Assembly: GCA_903927615.1 (NCBI GenBank)
Contig: CAIYNU010000094.1
Coordinates: 1-64,000, forward strand
Length of the DNA: 64,000 nt
From: an uncultured Rhodospirillales bacterium
GTDB taxonomy: Bacteria > Pseudomonadota > Alphaproteobacteria > Azospirillales > Azospirillaceae
Direction: 5' to 3'
Position 1 is the stretch's first letter; every line of letters begins with the position of its first letter. This document shows positions 35,233 to 44,007 of this stretch, piece by piece. The notes beneath the pieces were generated by a model that did no database searches, was not told where the DNA came from, and saw only the letters and a program-made list of their open reading frames with translations. The position numbers were made by a program, and so were the translations under genes.

Positions 35233-35637
35233 TCACGAACCGCCATGGATGACCAGTTTTAACAGACTGACGTTTTTCTTGTAGAGATTGGTGACCATCG
35301 TATAGTCCTGGGAAGACTGAGACATTTTCAACATCTGATCCTCGACCACCACAGCATTCCCGTCGGGTTTGGTCTCGTAGGGCGTCTTGTCCTTTTGGAC
35401 CTCGCCCGCTTCTTTAGAGAAACTTGGCGGCATCTGGTGCCCGGGATTGGTCAGCACCGGCGCCAGACGATGCCCCTCGCCCAACGCACTCTTGAAGGTA
35501 AAGGTTTTCAGATCACTGGGTTTGTACTTGGGGGTGTCGACGTTGGCGATGTTCTCGGCCACCACCTCCTGACGCTGGTTCAGCCAGTCCATCTTTTTGT
35601 TCAACAGCTTGAACACCCCGAGGGTATTGAGGTCCAT
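35233..35637 (-). CDS. flgB: Flagellar proximal rod protein FlgB
   Basis: 134 residues, first gene of the rod/export operon. The N-terminal NQRQEVVAENIANVDTPKYKPSDLKTF is the rod-protein motif. The C-terminus (MSQSSQDYTMVTNLYKKNVSLLKLVIHG) matches FlgB. The region upstream lacked a clear sigma-54 or sigma-28 promoter by eye. Confidence 0.93.
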   Translation of the reverse strand: MDLNTLGVFKLLNKKMDWLNQRQEVVAENIANVDTPKYKPSDLKTFTFKSALGEGHRLAPVLTNPGHQMPPSFSKEAGEVQKDKTPYETKPDGNAVVVEDQMLKMSQSSQDYTMVTNLYKKNVSLLKLVIHGGS

Positions 35638-35845
35638 GGTTCTGGTCCGTCCTTGCCGTCCGCGCTACCCCAATCTGATGCAAGAATCACGCCGTTTGCG
35701 ACGTCGCTGCCCTGCCCCCGTCGGCAATCATACGCCGGTGCCGACCATCCCTCAAGAGCGTCCCACGCAGGGAACGCCCCGGCAAACTTTACCGATCAGC
35801 AGGTTTCGCCGGGCCTCTGGGCGACGGTCGCATCTTGCCTCTGAT

Positions 35846-36613
35846 TTACCCTGGGGAAGCCGGCCCGCCCCCCTCCATGTCCGCCATCACTTGCCGCACT
35901 TCGTCCAACAAGGTCGGCGCCCCGCCGCCATCACCGCCCCAGCCGTCAAAATGGATCAATTGGTCCAACGGCAACCGGGTACGCCAGCCGGCACTCTCCA
36001 ACTCGGGCCGATCCAGAAAGTGACTGACAAAGCCCAGACATAAATAGGCCACCGGCACCACCCGCTGGGGAATGCCCAGAATGTCCTGAAGCCGTCGGGG
36101 GTGCAAAATACTGACCCACCCCACCCCCAGCCCTTCGGCCCGGGCGGCCAACCACAGATTCTGGACCGCGCACACCGTGCTGTAGAGGTCCATGGTCGGG
36201 ATGTGGGTCCGGCCCAGCACCACCGGACCGGCGCGGTCGCGATCGCAGGTGATGCACAGATTGACCGGTGCCTCACGAATGCCCTGAAGCCGAAGCTTGC
36301 GGTAGGCCTCCCGGCGCGCGCCCTCGAACCGCAGGGCGGCTTCCTCGTTGGCTGCCTCGAAGTCCCCATGGACCCGCGCCTTGACCGCGGGATCGGTGAC
36401 CACGACAAAGCTCCAGGGCTGCATGAAGCCCACCGACGGCGCAAAATGCGCCGCCGTCAGCAACCGCGCCAGCACCGCCTCGGGCACGGGGTCGGGCAAG
36501 AACTGGCCCCGAACATCGCGACGGTTAAAGATCGCCTTGTACAGTCCGGCCCGATCCGCTTCCGAAAAGCCGGGAGCCTTCGCATGCTCGGGTCCCGGCG
36601 ATGGGTCTGTCAT
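35846..36613 (-). CDS. bluB: 5,6-dimethylbenzimidazole synthase
   Basis: 255 residues. BluB breaks down reduced FMN with O2 to 5,6-dimethylbenzimidazole, the lower ligand of cobalamin. The nitroreductase fold with R-rich FMN site (FNRRDVRGQFLPDPV), the APSVGFMQPWSFVVV segment and LCITCDRDRAGPVVLGR are those of BluB rather than a general nitroreductase. VPVAYLCLGFV and the C-terminal helices are in place. No other cobalamin gene is in the window. It is followed in the same direction by nothing closer than flgB. Confidence 0.88.
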   Translation of the reverse strand: MTDPSPGPEHAKAPGFSEADRAGLYKAIFNRRDVRGQFLPDPVPEAVLARLLTAAHFAPSVGFMQPWSFVVVTDPAVKARVHGDFEAANEEAALRFEGARREAYRKLRLQGIREAPVNLCITCDRDRAGPVVLGRTHIPTMDLYSTVCAVQNLWLAARAEGLGVGWVSILHPRRLQDILGIPQRVVPVAYLCLGFVSHFLDRPELESAGWRTRLPLDQLIHFDGWGGDGGGAPTLLDEVRQVMADMEGGGPASPG

Positions 36614-36681
36614 GGAAACCTTATCAGGTAAGGGGGGACCCCTGACTTCGACGGCGTTTTGCGCCTCGGGATACGTCGATC

Positions 36682-37272
36682 TTAAATCCGCTCCGACAAC
36701 CAGATCGCCGCCCGGGTGCCGGCCTTGATCGCCCCCGAGAGCAACGGATAGCCCGGAGTCTGTTCCGCTTCGTGAGCCAAACCAATCTCGCGATGTTCGA
36801 CCTCATCGGCCCGGAAGGCCTCGATGGTCGCCTTCAGCGGCGCTTCGTCCTCGCCCAACTGGGCCGCCTGCCCGGCATAATGTTCATCAATGACGGTTTC
36901 GACCGCAACGGTGCAGGCCATGGCCGCCCGCGCCCCCATCAGCGCGGTGGCGGCGCCCAAGGCAAACCCCGCCACATGCCAGAATGGCTGAAGCAGGGTC
37001 GGCCGGACCCGCCGGTCGGCAACCATCGTCTCGAAAACCTCCACATGATGGCGTTCCTGCTCCAACATCCGCTGAATCACCGGCGTATTGCGGTGGTTGC
37101 GCAGCACCGACAACTGGCCTTCATAGATCCGGCGGGCGCCGAACTCGCCCGCATGATCAACGCGGATGATGCGGTCGAGCAAAGCCTTGCGATCGGGACT
37201 GCCAGGCAGCGCGGTCTGACTGGTATGGACAATCGGTTTGGCGGGGTCCGTGGGTTGGGCGTCAGACGGCAT
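36682..37272 (-). CDS. coq7: Ubiquinone hydroxylase Coq7 (di-iron)
   Basis: 196 residues. It hydroxylates demethoxyubiquinone, the penultimate step of ubiquinone synthesis. The di-iron ligands are in E43 (HAGEFGA), E73xxH76 (EQERHH), an E in EHYAGQ and in DEVEHREIG. A membrane-associated hydrophobic stretch lies between. It overlaps dsbB by 11 bases, so the two genes are coupled. Confidence 0.9.
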   Translation of the reverse strand: MPSDAQPTDPAKPIVHTSQTALPGSPDRKALLDRIIRVDHAGEFGARRIYEGQLSVLRNHRNTPVIQRMLEQERHHVEVFETMVADRRVRPTLLQPFWHVAGFALGAATALMGARAAMACTVAVETVIDEHYAGQAAQLGEDEAPLKATIEAFRADEVEHREIGLAHEAEQTPGYPLLSGAIKAGTRAAIWLSERI

Positions 37273-37786
37273 CGGTTCGACCTCCGGGCAAAGCGGCCCG
37301 GCGCGCGGCCAACAGGGCGAACGCGGCCAGGGCCAAAGTTATGAGCACATTATAACCGGCCAGCGAAATCCCGAACAGGGACCACGAAATCTCGTCGCAC
37401 GGCACCACCGGTTGTTCCAGCAAACGGGCGCGCAAGTCTTCGACGGTCGCCGCCGGCACCACGCTGCATCCCGACAACCCGGCCCACCAGTGATACTCGA
37501 CCCCCACATGGAACACCGCAATGCCGGTATCCGCCAACAGAACCAGTCCGATCAACCCCAGCAATCCCACCCGCAGCGACCGGCGGCGGCCGAACACCAA
37601 CGTCAGCAACGCCAGCGCCCCGGCAATCACATAAGGCCAGCGTTGATAAACGCAGAGGACGCATGGTTGTACGCCCACCCCATGTTGCATGACAAGGGCC
37701 GCCCCCAAGGCGCCGACGGCCCCCGACGCCAGCAGCGCCGGCGCCCGCCAGCCCTCAAGAGCATGGTCCAACCAGATCCTCATCAT
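37262..37786 (-). CDS. dsbB: Disulfide bond formation protein DsbB
   Basis: 174 residues from the ATG ending at 37786 (GGAG 6 bases away); a second ATG overlaps the next codon. Inner-membrane enzyme that reoxidises DsbA with ubiquinone. The first Cys pair is C42 and C45 in PCVLCVYQR; the second pair is C107 and C130 (GLSGCSVV, VVPCDEIS). Four TM helices flank them. The coupling with coq7 links quinone supply to disulfide formation. Confidence 0.92.
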   Translation of the reverse strand: MMRIWLDHALEGWRAPALLASGAVGALGAALVMQHGVGVQPCVLCVYQRWPYVIAGALALLTLVFGRRRSLRVGLLGLIGLVLLADTGIAVFHVGVEYHWWAGLSGCSVVPAATVEDLRARLLEQPVVPCDEISWSLFGISLAGYNVLITLALAAFALLAARRAALPGGRTDAV

Positions 37787-37837
37787 GACCAACTCCGTCG
37801 ATCCGTTCCAACACGCCGGCACGCCACCGCCGCACCG

Positions 37838-38419
37838 CTACAACAAATACCGCACCGCCAGGAAACCGCCCACCAGCGCCGCCACGAACAGCGAGGTCAA
37901 CAGCGTCAGGCGCCGCTCGACGAAGATCCGGATCGGGTCGCCGAATTTCCACAGCAGGCCTGCCACCAGAAAAAACCGCATCGATCGGGAAATCACCGCC
38001 GCAACCGTAAACCACAGCAGGCTAAACTTAAAGGCCCCCGAGGCAATGGTCACGAGCTTAAAGGGAATCGGGGTCGCCCCCTTGATGATAATGATCCACA
38101 GGCCCCACCTGTCGAATCCGGCCTTGAACTCGTCGTAATGCGCCATGGCATGGTAAAAGGTCAGCACTTGCCGGCCCAGGGTCTCGAACAGATAATAGCC
38201 GATGGCGTAGCCCAGCCAACCGCCGATCACCGAGGCCAGGGTACACACCGCCGCGAGAAACCAGGCACGGTTCCGGTTGGCCAGCACCATGGGGATCAGC
38301 AGGACATCGGGGGGGATCGGAAACAGCGAGCTTTCGATGAATGAGACGCCCGCCAGCGCCCACACCGCGTTCTTGCGCCCGGCCTGACGCATGGTCCAAT
38401 CGTAAAGGGGTCGAATCAC
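37838..38419 (-). CDS. YqaA/DedA-like membrane protein
   Basis: 193 residues from the GTG ending at 38419 (AAGGA at 7 bases); the ATG at 38455 has no such site. Multi-pass inner-membrane protein of the SNARE-associated/DedA family. Features include FIESSLFPIPPDVLLIPMVL, SVIGGWLGYAIGYYLFETLGRQ, and the KGATPIPFKLVTIASGAFK segment in the second half. DedA-family proteins are linked to undecaprenyl-phosphate or phospholipid flipping and membrane homeostasis. The exact role here is unknown. Confidence 0.8.
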   Translation of the reverse strand: MIRPLYDWTMRQAGRKNAVWALAGVSFIESSLFPIPPDVLLIPMVLANRNRAWFLAAVCTLASVIGGWLGYAIGYYLFETLGRQVLTFYHAMAHYDEFKAGFDRWGLWIIIIKGATPIPFKLVTIASGAFKFSLLWFTVAAVISRSMRFFLVAGLLWKFGDPIRIFVERRLTLLTSLFVAALVGGFLAVRYLL

Positions 38420-38576
38420 CGCCCGGTCCTTTTCAGTCTCGTGCCACCGGCGCAAGGGTCGCCCGGCGTCTGGTGGTGGGTCTAGCAGGCCCGGCGGTCC
38501 CCGGCAACCATCGGACGTTCGACTCAGGGCAAAGGCGCCCCCGCCAACCGGTCACGACCGGACAGCCGCGCCGGGA

Positions 38577-39008
38577 TCAGTCGGGCTCCGGGTCGGCAGC
38601 CTCGATGCGGTCCATGTCTTCGTCAGAGAGCCCGAAATGATGGCCGATCTCGTGAATCAGGACATGACGAACGATATGGGCCAAATCTTCGCCCGACTCA
38701 CACCAATAGTCAAGCAAGGGCCGACGATAGAGAAAAATTGCATCAAGACTGGTTCGGATGTCATGGATACTCTGGTGAGGCAAGTCAATGCCCCGGTAAA
38801 GGCCCAGGAGATCGAACGGCGTCTCCAGGTCCATCTCTTCTTCCGTTTCCTCGTCCGGAAAGTCCATCACATGAATCGCAACGCTGCCGGTCTGGGCCAG
38901 GAACACCAGCGGCAGCGTCGCCAACGCCTCCCCGGCCAACGCCTCCACGTCGGCCAAAGTCGGCGCGGTGGTGAAGCTTCGGCGTCGGGCGCCCCCCTGC
39001 TGAGCCAT
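38577..39008 (-). CDS. Small zinc metallopeptidase-like protein (PF06262 type)
   Basis: 143 residues from the ATG ending at 39008 (GGAGGGAG upstream); the longer frame is non-protein-like. The zinc-binding HEIGHHFG motif is near residue 118. The N-terminal half has a strand/helix pattern with an acidic patch (DFPDEETEEEMDLETPFDLLG), and the run GIDLPHQSIHDIRTSLDAIFLYRRPLLDYW follows. This small alpha/beta family has unknown physiological substrate. It is divergent from the pterin dehydratase gene. Confidence 0.8.
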   Translation of the reverse strand: MAQQGGARRRSFTTAPTLADVEALAGEALATLPLVFLAQTGSVAIHVMDFPDEETEEEMDLETPFDLLGLYRGIDLPHQSIHDIRTSLDAIFLYRRPLLDYWCESGEDLAHIVRHVLIHEIGHHFGLSDEDMDRIEAADPEPD

Positions 39009-39186
39009 CCGTGCTCCCTCCATGATACGAACCCCGGCCTGGACGCTTGACCTCAACAGTCCAGGACGCCACATCGGCCCCAGTGGTGACCAACGTGCGC
39101 TGTATGATAGGACGTGATTCGGCGGACACCGCAAGGGGTCGCGCGCTGGAATCGTTCCAGGATTGCACGGGACACAGGAGCAAACG

Positions 39187-39486
39187 ATGGTAGAAAAGCT
39201 GGTTGGAGCCAAACGGCAAGCAGCCTTACGAGAATTACATGGCTGGGCCGAAGCGCCAGAACGCGATGCCATCCGCAAAACCTATCATTTTGCGGATTTC
39301 AATGCTGCCTGGGGTTTTATGACGCGGGTTGCTCTGGTGGCGGAAAAACTCAATCATCATCCCGAATGGTTTAACGTTTACAACCGCGTCGAAATCGTTC
39401 TCACCACCCACGACGCCGAAGGCGTCACCGGCCGCGACCTGGAACTGGCCAGGCAGATCGACCGCATCGCCGCAATTCCGCGATAA
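39187..39486 (+). CDS. phhB: Pterin-4-alpha-carbinolamine dehydratase
   Basis: 99 residues from the ATG at 39187 (AGGAGC upstream). It dehydrates 4a-hydroxytetrahydrobiopterin. The pattern [50 protein letters not shown] has the conserved HHPEW and TTHD, with the histidines of the active site. No aromatic amino-acid hydroxylase or other pterin gene is in the window, so the partner is not known. Confidence 0.92.
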   Translation: MVEKLVGAKRQAALRELHGWAEAPERDAIRKTYHFADFNAAWGFMTRVALVAEKLNHHPEWFNVYNRVEIVLTTHDAEGVTGRDLELARQIDRIAAIPR

Positions 39487-39604
39487 GACTGGCCCACGGT
39501 AAGACCGACGCTCCGACGCTATCCGTCCCTTCACCGGTACGGCGGCCGATCCCCGGATCACAACGCCCGCCGCACCGATGATGGCCATGGCACCGCCAAC
39601 GGCA

Positions 39605-41221
39605 TTACGCCTCGTCCCCCGGCGGCTCCGCCATCACCGCCAGAAAGGCCACAACCACCGCCGGATCGAAACGGGTCCCGGCCATGGCCTGAATCATGGT
39701 GATGGCCTGATCCTGAGAAAAAGCCGGGCGGTAGGGCCGGTCGGAAACCAGCGCCTGAAAAGTATCGGCAACAGCGACGACGCGAGCGACCATGGGTATC
39801 GCCTGGCCGCTCAGGCCATGGGGATAACCCGAGCCATCAAAATTTTCATGATGGAACAACGCGATCTCGGCACCCAACTCAAGGTAGGTCAGACCATGGA
39901 CCATACTGCAAGCGCGGACCAGAAAGGCGTGACCGCGCACGGTATGCTGTTGCATAATCAGTCGCTCGTCGGCAGTCAACGGGCCGGGCTTGCGCAAAAT
40001 GTGTTCGGCCACGGTGATGTTGCCGACATCGTGAAGCATCGAGGCCAGGCCGATCAGCTCCAGAAAAGGCGGATCGATGCTCTCGCGGAACCCACGCTCG
40101 GCGTGGAGCGTGCGGGCAATCCGTTCGGCGAGGCCCGCAAGGCGCAAACTTTCCGAACGGGTCTCGTGAGACGCGGCCGTCGCGGTGTCGGCGTCCACCT
40201 GCGCGGTTTCGGCAATGTCGGCCAGGGTCGCGACGGTTGCCTCCTGGGCCCTCAGTAATTGCTCGTAAAGATGGATATTTTCGAAACCGATGGTGATCTT
40301 GTCGCAAAACAGCGCGATCAACCGCTGGTCAAGTTCACTCAACGGCCGGTTGGAACTCATATAAACCACATTCTCGCGGTCGGTCAGAGTCTGGATGTAC
40401 ATGGCGCAGTGATCCTGGCCGAACACATTTCGACGTTGCGCCAGGCAGTCCTGAACCGTCGCCACCACCCCGGCCTCGACCACCGTGCCGAGCGGCTCGT
40501 TGATCAGAGCCTCGAAACGCCCGGAACCGGCCAGCACATAAAGGCCGTTGCGATCACGACGGCGAACGTCACCGCGCTTCACGCACAAAATGGCGTCCGA
40601 AGCGGCCCCGACGATGGCGCTCAGTTGCGTAAACACACCGGCCGCGAACAGTTTCATCGACCTCGTCTTGGAAAGCGAGCTTGATGCCTCGATAATCTTT
40701 TCCAGGCCACGCCGGTTGGCGTCGATGGTGATAAGATCCTCGTAAGAGCGTAAGGCCGCCACGGTACAGGTGAAGAGCTGCTGGGCCATCAACTGCGTCT
40801 TGGCCTTGTAATCGTTGATGTCGTACTCAAGGATCACGCTTCGTTCCGGCGCCTGCCCGGGCTGGCCGGTGCGCAGAATGATGCGGACATGGCGGTTGCC
40901 CATCACCTCGCGGATGTGATGAACCAGTTTCAGCCCGGCATCGTCGGTTTCCATCACCACGTCGAGCAGAATAACCGCGATATCGCGTTCCCGCTCCAGA
41001 ATCCTGATGGCCTCGGCCGCTGAATAGGCACTAAAGAACTGGGTGGTGCGGCCTTTAAAGATGAAGTCGGCCAGCACCAACCGCGTGATCGAATGGACCT
41101 CGGGTTCGTCGTCCACCACCAGCATTTTCCATCCGACCGGCGCCGTGCTCAGGCGGGCAGCTTCGACCGCGACATCGTCGTCTTCGTCTTCGAAGAACAG
41201 GTCGTCGTCATCATCAGTCAT
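39605..41221 (-). CDS. Response regulator with DUF3369 and HD-GYP domain
   Basis: 538 residues; start is the ATG ending at 41221, though a GTG four codons up is possible. An N-terminal acidic tail is followed by a receiver domain (MLVVDDEPEVHS, ILLDVVMETDDAG with the phospho-Asp), a DUF3369 GAF-like region, and an HD-GYP domain. The latter has MLHDVGNITVAEHIL, HTVRGHAFL, and the signature HHENFDGSGYPHGLSGQAI, so c-di-GMP hydrolysis is likely. Such proteins link phosphorelay to motility. The sensor kinase is not adjacent. Confidence 0.9.
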   Translation of the reverse strand: MTDDDDDLFFEDEDDDVAVEAARLSTAPVGWKMLVVDDEPEVHSITRLVLADFIFKGRTTQFFSAYSAAEAIRILERERDIAVILLDVVMETDDAGLKLVHHIREVMGNRHVRIILRTGQPGQAPERSVILEYDINDYKAKTQLMAQQLFTCTVAALRSYEDLITIDANRRGLEKIIEASSSLSKTRSMKLFAAGVFTQLSAIVGAASDAILCVKRGDVRRRDRNGLYVLAGSGRFEALINEPLGTVVEAGVVATVQDCLAQRRNVFGQDHCAMYIQTLTDRENVVYMSSNRPLSELDQRLIALFCDKITIGFENIHLYEQLLRAQEATVATLADIAETAQVDADTATAASHETRSESLRLAGLAERIARTLHAERGFRESIDPPFLELIGLASMLHDVGNITVAEHILRKPGPLTADERLIMQQHTVRGHAFLVRACSMVHGLTYLELGAEIALFHHENFDGSGYPHGLSGQAIPMVARVVAVADTFQALVSDRPYRPAFSQDQAITMIQAMAGTRFDPAVVVAFLAVMAEPPGDEA

Positions 41222-41334
41222 GTGCACATGCACTCTCTTCCGCAGGGCAACGGGCGACCGGAAGACGCCACAAGCGGGGCTTTACGCCCGTTCCTCACGC
41301 TATCACCAATGGACACCGTTAGCACGCCCCGGCA

Positions 41335-42549
41335 TCACCCGGTTCCATCGTCAGCGTCGGCATGCATGCGCCGCTTGGCCTCGGCATGGATGGCCAGGGT
41401 CATGTCCGGATAGCGGGCCGCAAGGTCACGGAAATCCGCAATATCGAGCATCAGTAACTGGCACGGCCCGGTGGCAATCGCGGTGGCGCTGCGCCGGGCG
41501 CCGGTGATTAACGCCATTTCGCCGAAAAAATCGCCGTCCTTAAGATGAAAACTGGTGGTGGGCGTGGTCTGTATTTCAATATCGCCGCTGACGATGAAAT
41601 ACATGCAGTCTCCGATATCGCCCCGGCGCACCACGACGCTGCCGGAGCCGACCTCGCGCGGTCGCAGACGCTGGGCGACATCGGCAATCACCAGCGCGCC
41701 GACATTCTGGAACAGCGGCACCCGCGCCACTAGATCCCAAGTCTTGAGAAACGCCCGCCGGCGCATTTCCTGAGAAAAGCCGGTGGCCAGAATGCCGGCC
41801 CACAGCGAAAACACCAGGATGCCGCACATCATCACCAACCCGGCCAGCATCCGGCCGGGGACCGTCACCGGCGTCACGTCCCCGTAGCCCGTGGTGGTAA
41901 GGGTGACGATGGTCCACCAGAGCGCCTTGGGCACGGTGCCGAAGACGTCGGGTTGCGCGGCCCCTTCCAACAGATGAGCCAGCACCGCCGCACAGAGCAA
42001 AACCACCAGAAACGCGAACAGGCCGCCGATCAGCGGTTCCGCCTCGAGCCGGATCACCCGCCACAACACCGCCAGCCCCGGGGAATAGCGGGCCAGTTTG
42101 AACACCCATAACACGCCGAACATCTCGGCCTCGGGATTGGGCACGCCGGCCAACCAGGCGGCGGGAATCAGCACCGCCCCCATCAGGTCGACCAGACCGC
42201 GGGCGGTGATCGCCCAGCGCAAGCGCAACCGGCCAGGCGAATCACCGTGGCCGACCCACATGTCCGGAATGACCCACAAGCGCACCAGATATTCGACGAT
42301 GAAGGCCGCCAGCGGCACCGCCACCAGCAGGTTTTCGCCCGGCAACGCCCCGGCTTCCGAAGCCAGCAAAACACCCGCCAGGCCGGTGACGATAAAGGCG
42401 ATATTCACCGTCCGGGTCACCCGCGCCCAAAGCCGTCGCGACGCCGGATCCAGTAAACCGGCCACCCACCGCCGCGACCGGGCCCGGGTGTTCAAAGCCG
42501 TCTCACCGCCCCCCAAAAAACGTCCCAGCATCAATAGCCATGCTCCCAT
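41335..42549 (-). CDS. Cyclic-nucleotide-gated potassium channel
   Basis: 404 residues from the ATG ending at 42549; the longer open frame upstream is Arg/Gly/Pro-rich. Six hydrophobic segments are present, with a positively charged fourth segment (VLWVFKLARYSPGLAVLWRVIRLEA) and the pore with TTTGYGD, the K+ selectivity filter, in ALWWTIVTLTTTGYGDVTP. The C-terminal CNBD has GDFFGEMALITGARRSATA, so intact Gly-Glu and Arg. The layout is that of MloK1. It converges with nothing; a phosphoribosyltransferase gene diverges from it. Confidence 0.9.
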   Translation of the reverse strand: MGAWLLMLGRFLGGGETALNTRARSRRWVAGLLDPASRRLWARVTRTVNIAFIVTGLAGVLLASEAGALPGENLLVAVPLAAFIVEYLVRLWVIPDMWVGHGDSPGRLRLRWAITARGLVDLMGAVLIPAAWLAGVPNPEAEMFGVLWVFKLARYSPGLAVLWRVIRLEAEPLIGGLFAFLVVLLCAAVLAHLLEGAAQPDVFGTVPKALWWTIVTLTTTGYGDVTPVTVPGRMLAGLVMMCGILVFSLWAGILATGFSQEMRRRAFLKTWDLVARVPLFQNVGALVIADVAQRLRPREVGSGSVVVRRGDIGDCMYFIVSGDIEIQTTPTTSFHLKDGDFFGEMALITGARRSATAIATGPCQLLMLDIADFRDLAARYPDMTLAIHAEAKRRMHADADDGTG

Positions 42550-42678
42550 TGCGGCGGCTGAGCTTAACGTGGACGATGGGAGCCTGCCAACTGGCAACGC
42601 AGATGAGTGCCCAACCCCCGGACGGTTGCCAGACTGGGAACACCCCTGCCCCGCCCTTTCACCGGAGACCCGTCGCCC

Positions 42679-43185
42679 GTGTCCGATTCGCCCCCCGCCT
42701 GCCCCCATCCGATCAGCCGCCGGGACTTCCCGGTGTCGTGGGAAGAATTGCACCGCACGGCCAGGGCCCTGGCCTGGCGACTGATGGACTTGGGTCCGTG
42801 GCAGGGGATCGTCGCGATCAGTCGCGGCGGCCTGGTCCCGGCGGCGATCGTGGCCCGGGAACTGGATATCCGGTTGGTCGACACCATCTGTGTCGCCAGT
42901 TATGAACACCAGACTCGGGGCGAAGCCCGGGTGCTCAAAGCACGGGACGGTGACGGTGACGGCTGGGTGATCATCGACGATCTGGTCGACACCGGCCGAA
43001 CGGCGGCGGTGGTGCGGCGCCTGCTGCCCAAGGCCCATTTTGCCTCGGTTTACGCCAAGCCCGCCGGACGGCCGCTGGTCGATACCTTTATCACCGAGGT
43101 CAGCCAGGATACCTGGATTTTTTTTCCGTGGGATATCGAGCCCCAATTCAGCCCGCCGATCATCGACCGTCGGCCCGACCGCTGA
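42679..43185 (+). CDS. gpt: Xanthine-guanine phosphoribosyltransferase
   Basis: 168 residues from the GTG at 42679 (GGAGA upstream). It salvages xanthine and guanine with PRPP. The match to E. coli Gpt is close: the [16 protein letters not shown] start, [23 protein letters not shown], the PRPP loop [32 protein letters not shown] and a TWIFFPWD end. It lies between the channel gene and an HD-domain gene. Confidence 0.93.
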   Translation: MSDSPPACPHPISRRDFPVSWEELHRTARALAWRLMDLGPWQGIVAISRGGLVPAAIVARELDIRLVDTICVASYEHQTRGEARVLKARDGDGDGWVIIDDLVDTGRTAAVVRRLLPKAHFASVYAKPAGRPLVDTFITEVSQDTWIFFPWDIEPQFSPPIIDRRPDR

Positions 43186-43322
43186 CCCGAACCAGGCGCC
43201 GCAGGCCGCCGAAACTCACCGAACTTCTTCTTTTTGTCACGTCGGCTTGCTACCAAGAAACGGTTCGTGCGTTGCCACAACGGTGACGATGGTCACGAAC
43301 CCTGGCACCAAGGAGACCTGCC

Positions 43323-43892
43323 GTGACCCACCCGATTTCACCGGTCGACGAGGTTCTGGACTTGTTCGGGCGGCTGGGCAGTGCCCTGTTCCTCGACCAA
43401 CCGGTAAGCCAGACCGAGCATGCTCTGCAAACCGCGTGGCTGGCCGAGCAAGCCTGCGCCCCGCCGGCCCTGGTGGCCGCGGCCCTGCTGCACGACCTCG
43501 GCCACCTGCTGGCCGCCACCGCCGAGCCCCCCAACACCGGCGGCGACCCCGACCATGCCCGGACCGGGGCGGCCTGGCTGGCCGGCGGCTTTCCGCCGTC
43601 GGTGGTCGAACCGGTCCGGTTGCATGTCGAAGCCAAACGCTATCTGTGTACCGTCGAGCCGGGCTACCCGGCCCACCTGACCTCGGCCTCGCAACTCAGC
43701 CTGACGCCCCAGGGCGGGTTGATGACCCCGACCGAGGCGGCGGCCTTCCTGGCAACCGCCTACGCCGCCGACGCCCTGATGCTGCGACGCTGGGACGAGA
43801 TGGCCCGGGTGCCGTCTTTAGCCACACCGTCCCTCGCCCACTTCCGCCCCTGTCTCGAAGCCATAATCAACAGCCAGACCGGAGCCGGATAA
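43323..43892 (+). CDS. PhnZ-like HD-domain protein (possible mixed-valent di-iron oxygenase)
   Basis: 189 residues, start ATG-less: the codon at 43323 is GTG, after GGAGACCTG. The order of HD ligands resembles PhnZ, the enzyme that splits 2-amino-1-hydroxyethylphosphonate: TEHALQTAWLAEQ (first His), LLHDLGHLL, DPDHARTGAAWL, HVEAKRYLCTVEPGYPAHL, then QGGLMT and DALMLRRWDE. Read against PhnZ from memory, the substrate loop Tyr24/Glu27 correspond here to Phe and Gln. So a related but not the same substrate is suggested. No phn genes are near. The family also includes plain HD phosphohydrolases. Confidence 0.75.
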   Translation: MTHPISPVDEVLDLFGRLGSALFLDQPVSQTEHALQTAWLAEQACAPPALVAAALLHDLGHLLAATAEPPNTGGDPDHARTGAAWLAGGFPPSVVEPVRLHVEAKRYLCTVEPGYPAHLTSASQLSLTPQGGLMTPTEAAAFLATAYAADALMLRRWDEMARVPSLATPSLAHFRPCLEAIINSQTGAG

Positions 43893-44007
43893 CATCCATC
43901 CCACCCGAACGGCGGACTTGACCGGGCAACCTACGCCCGGCTTGCACTGCCGCTTGCAACCTCATACTTTGGTTTCACAGTTTTGCCATGGCAGAAAAGG
44001 CTCGACC

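Noticed and set aside
37238-38344. Rightward frame opposite dsbB and the YqaA-like gene
   Set aside because: Composed of His/Gln/Arg repeats without structure; the opposite strand codes for recognised membrane proteins.
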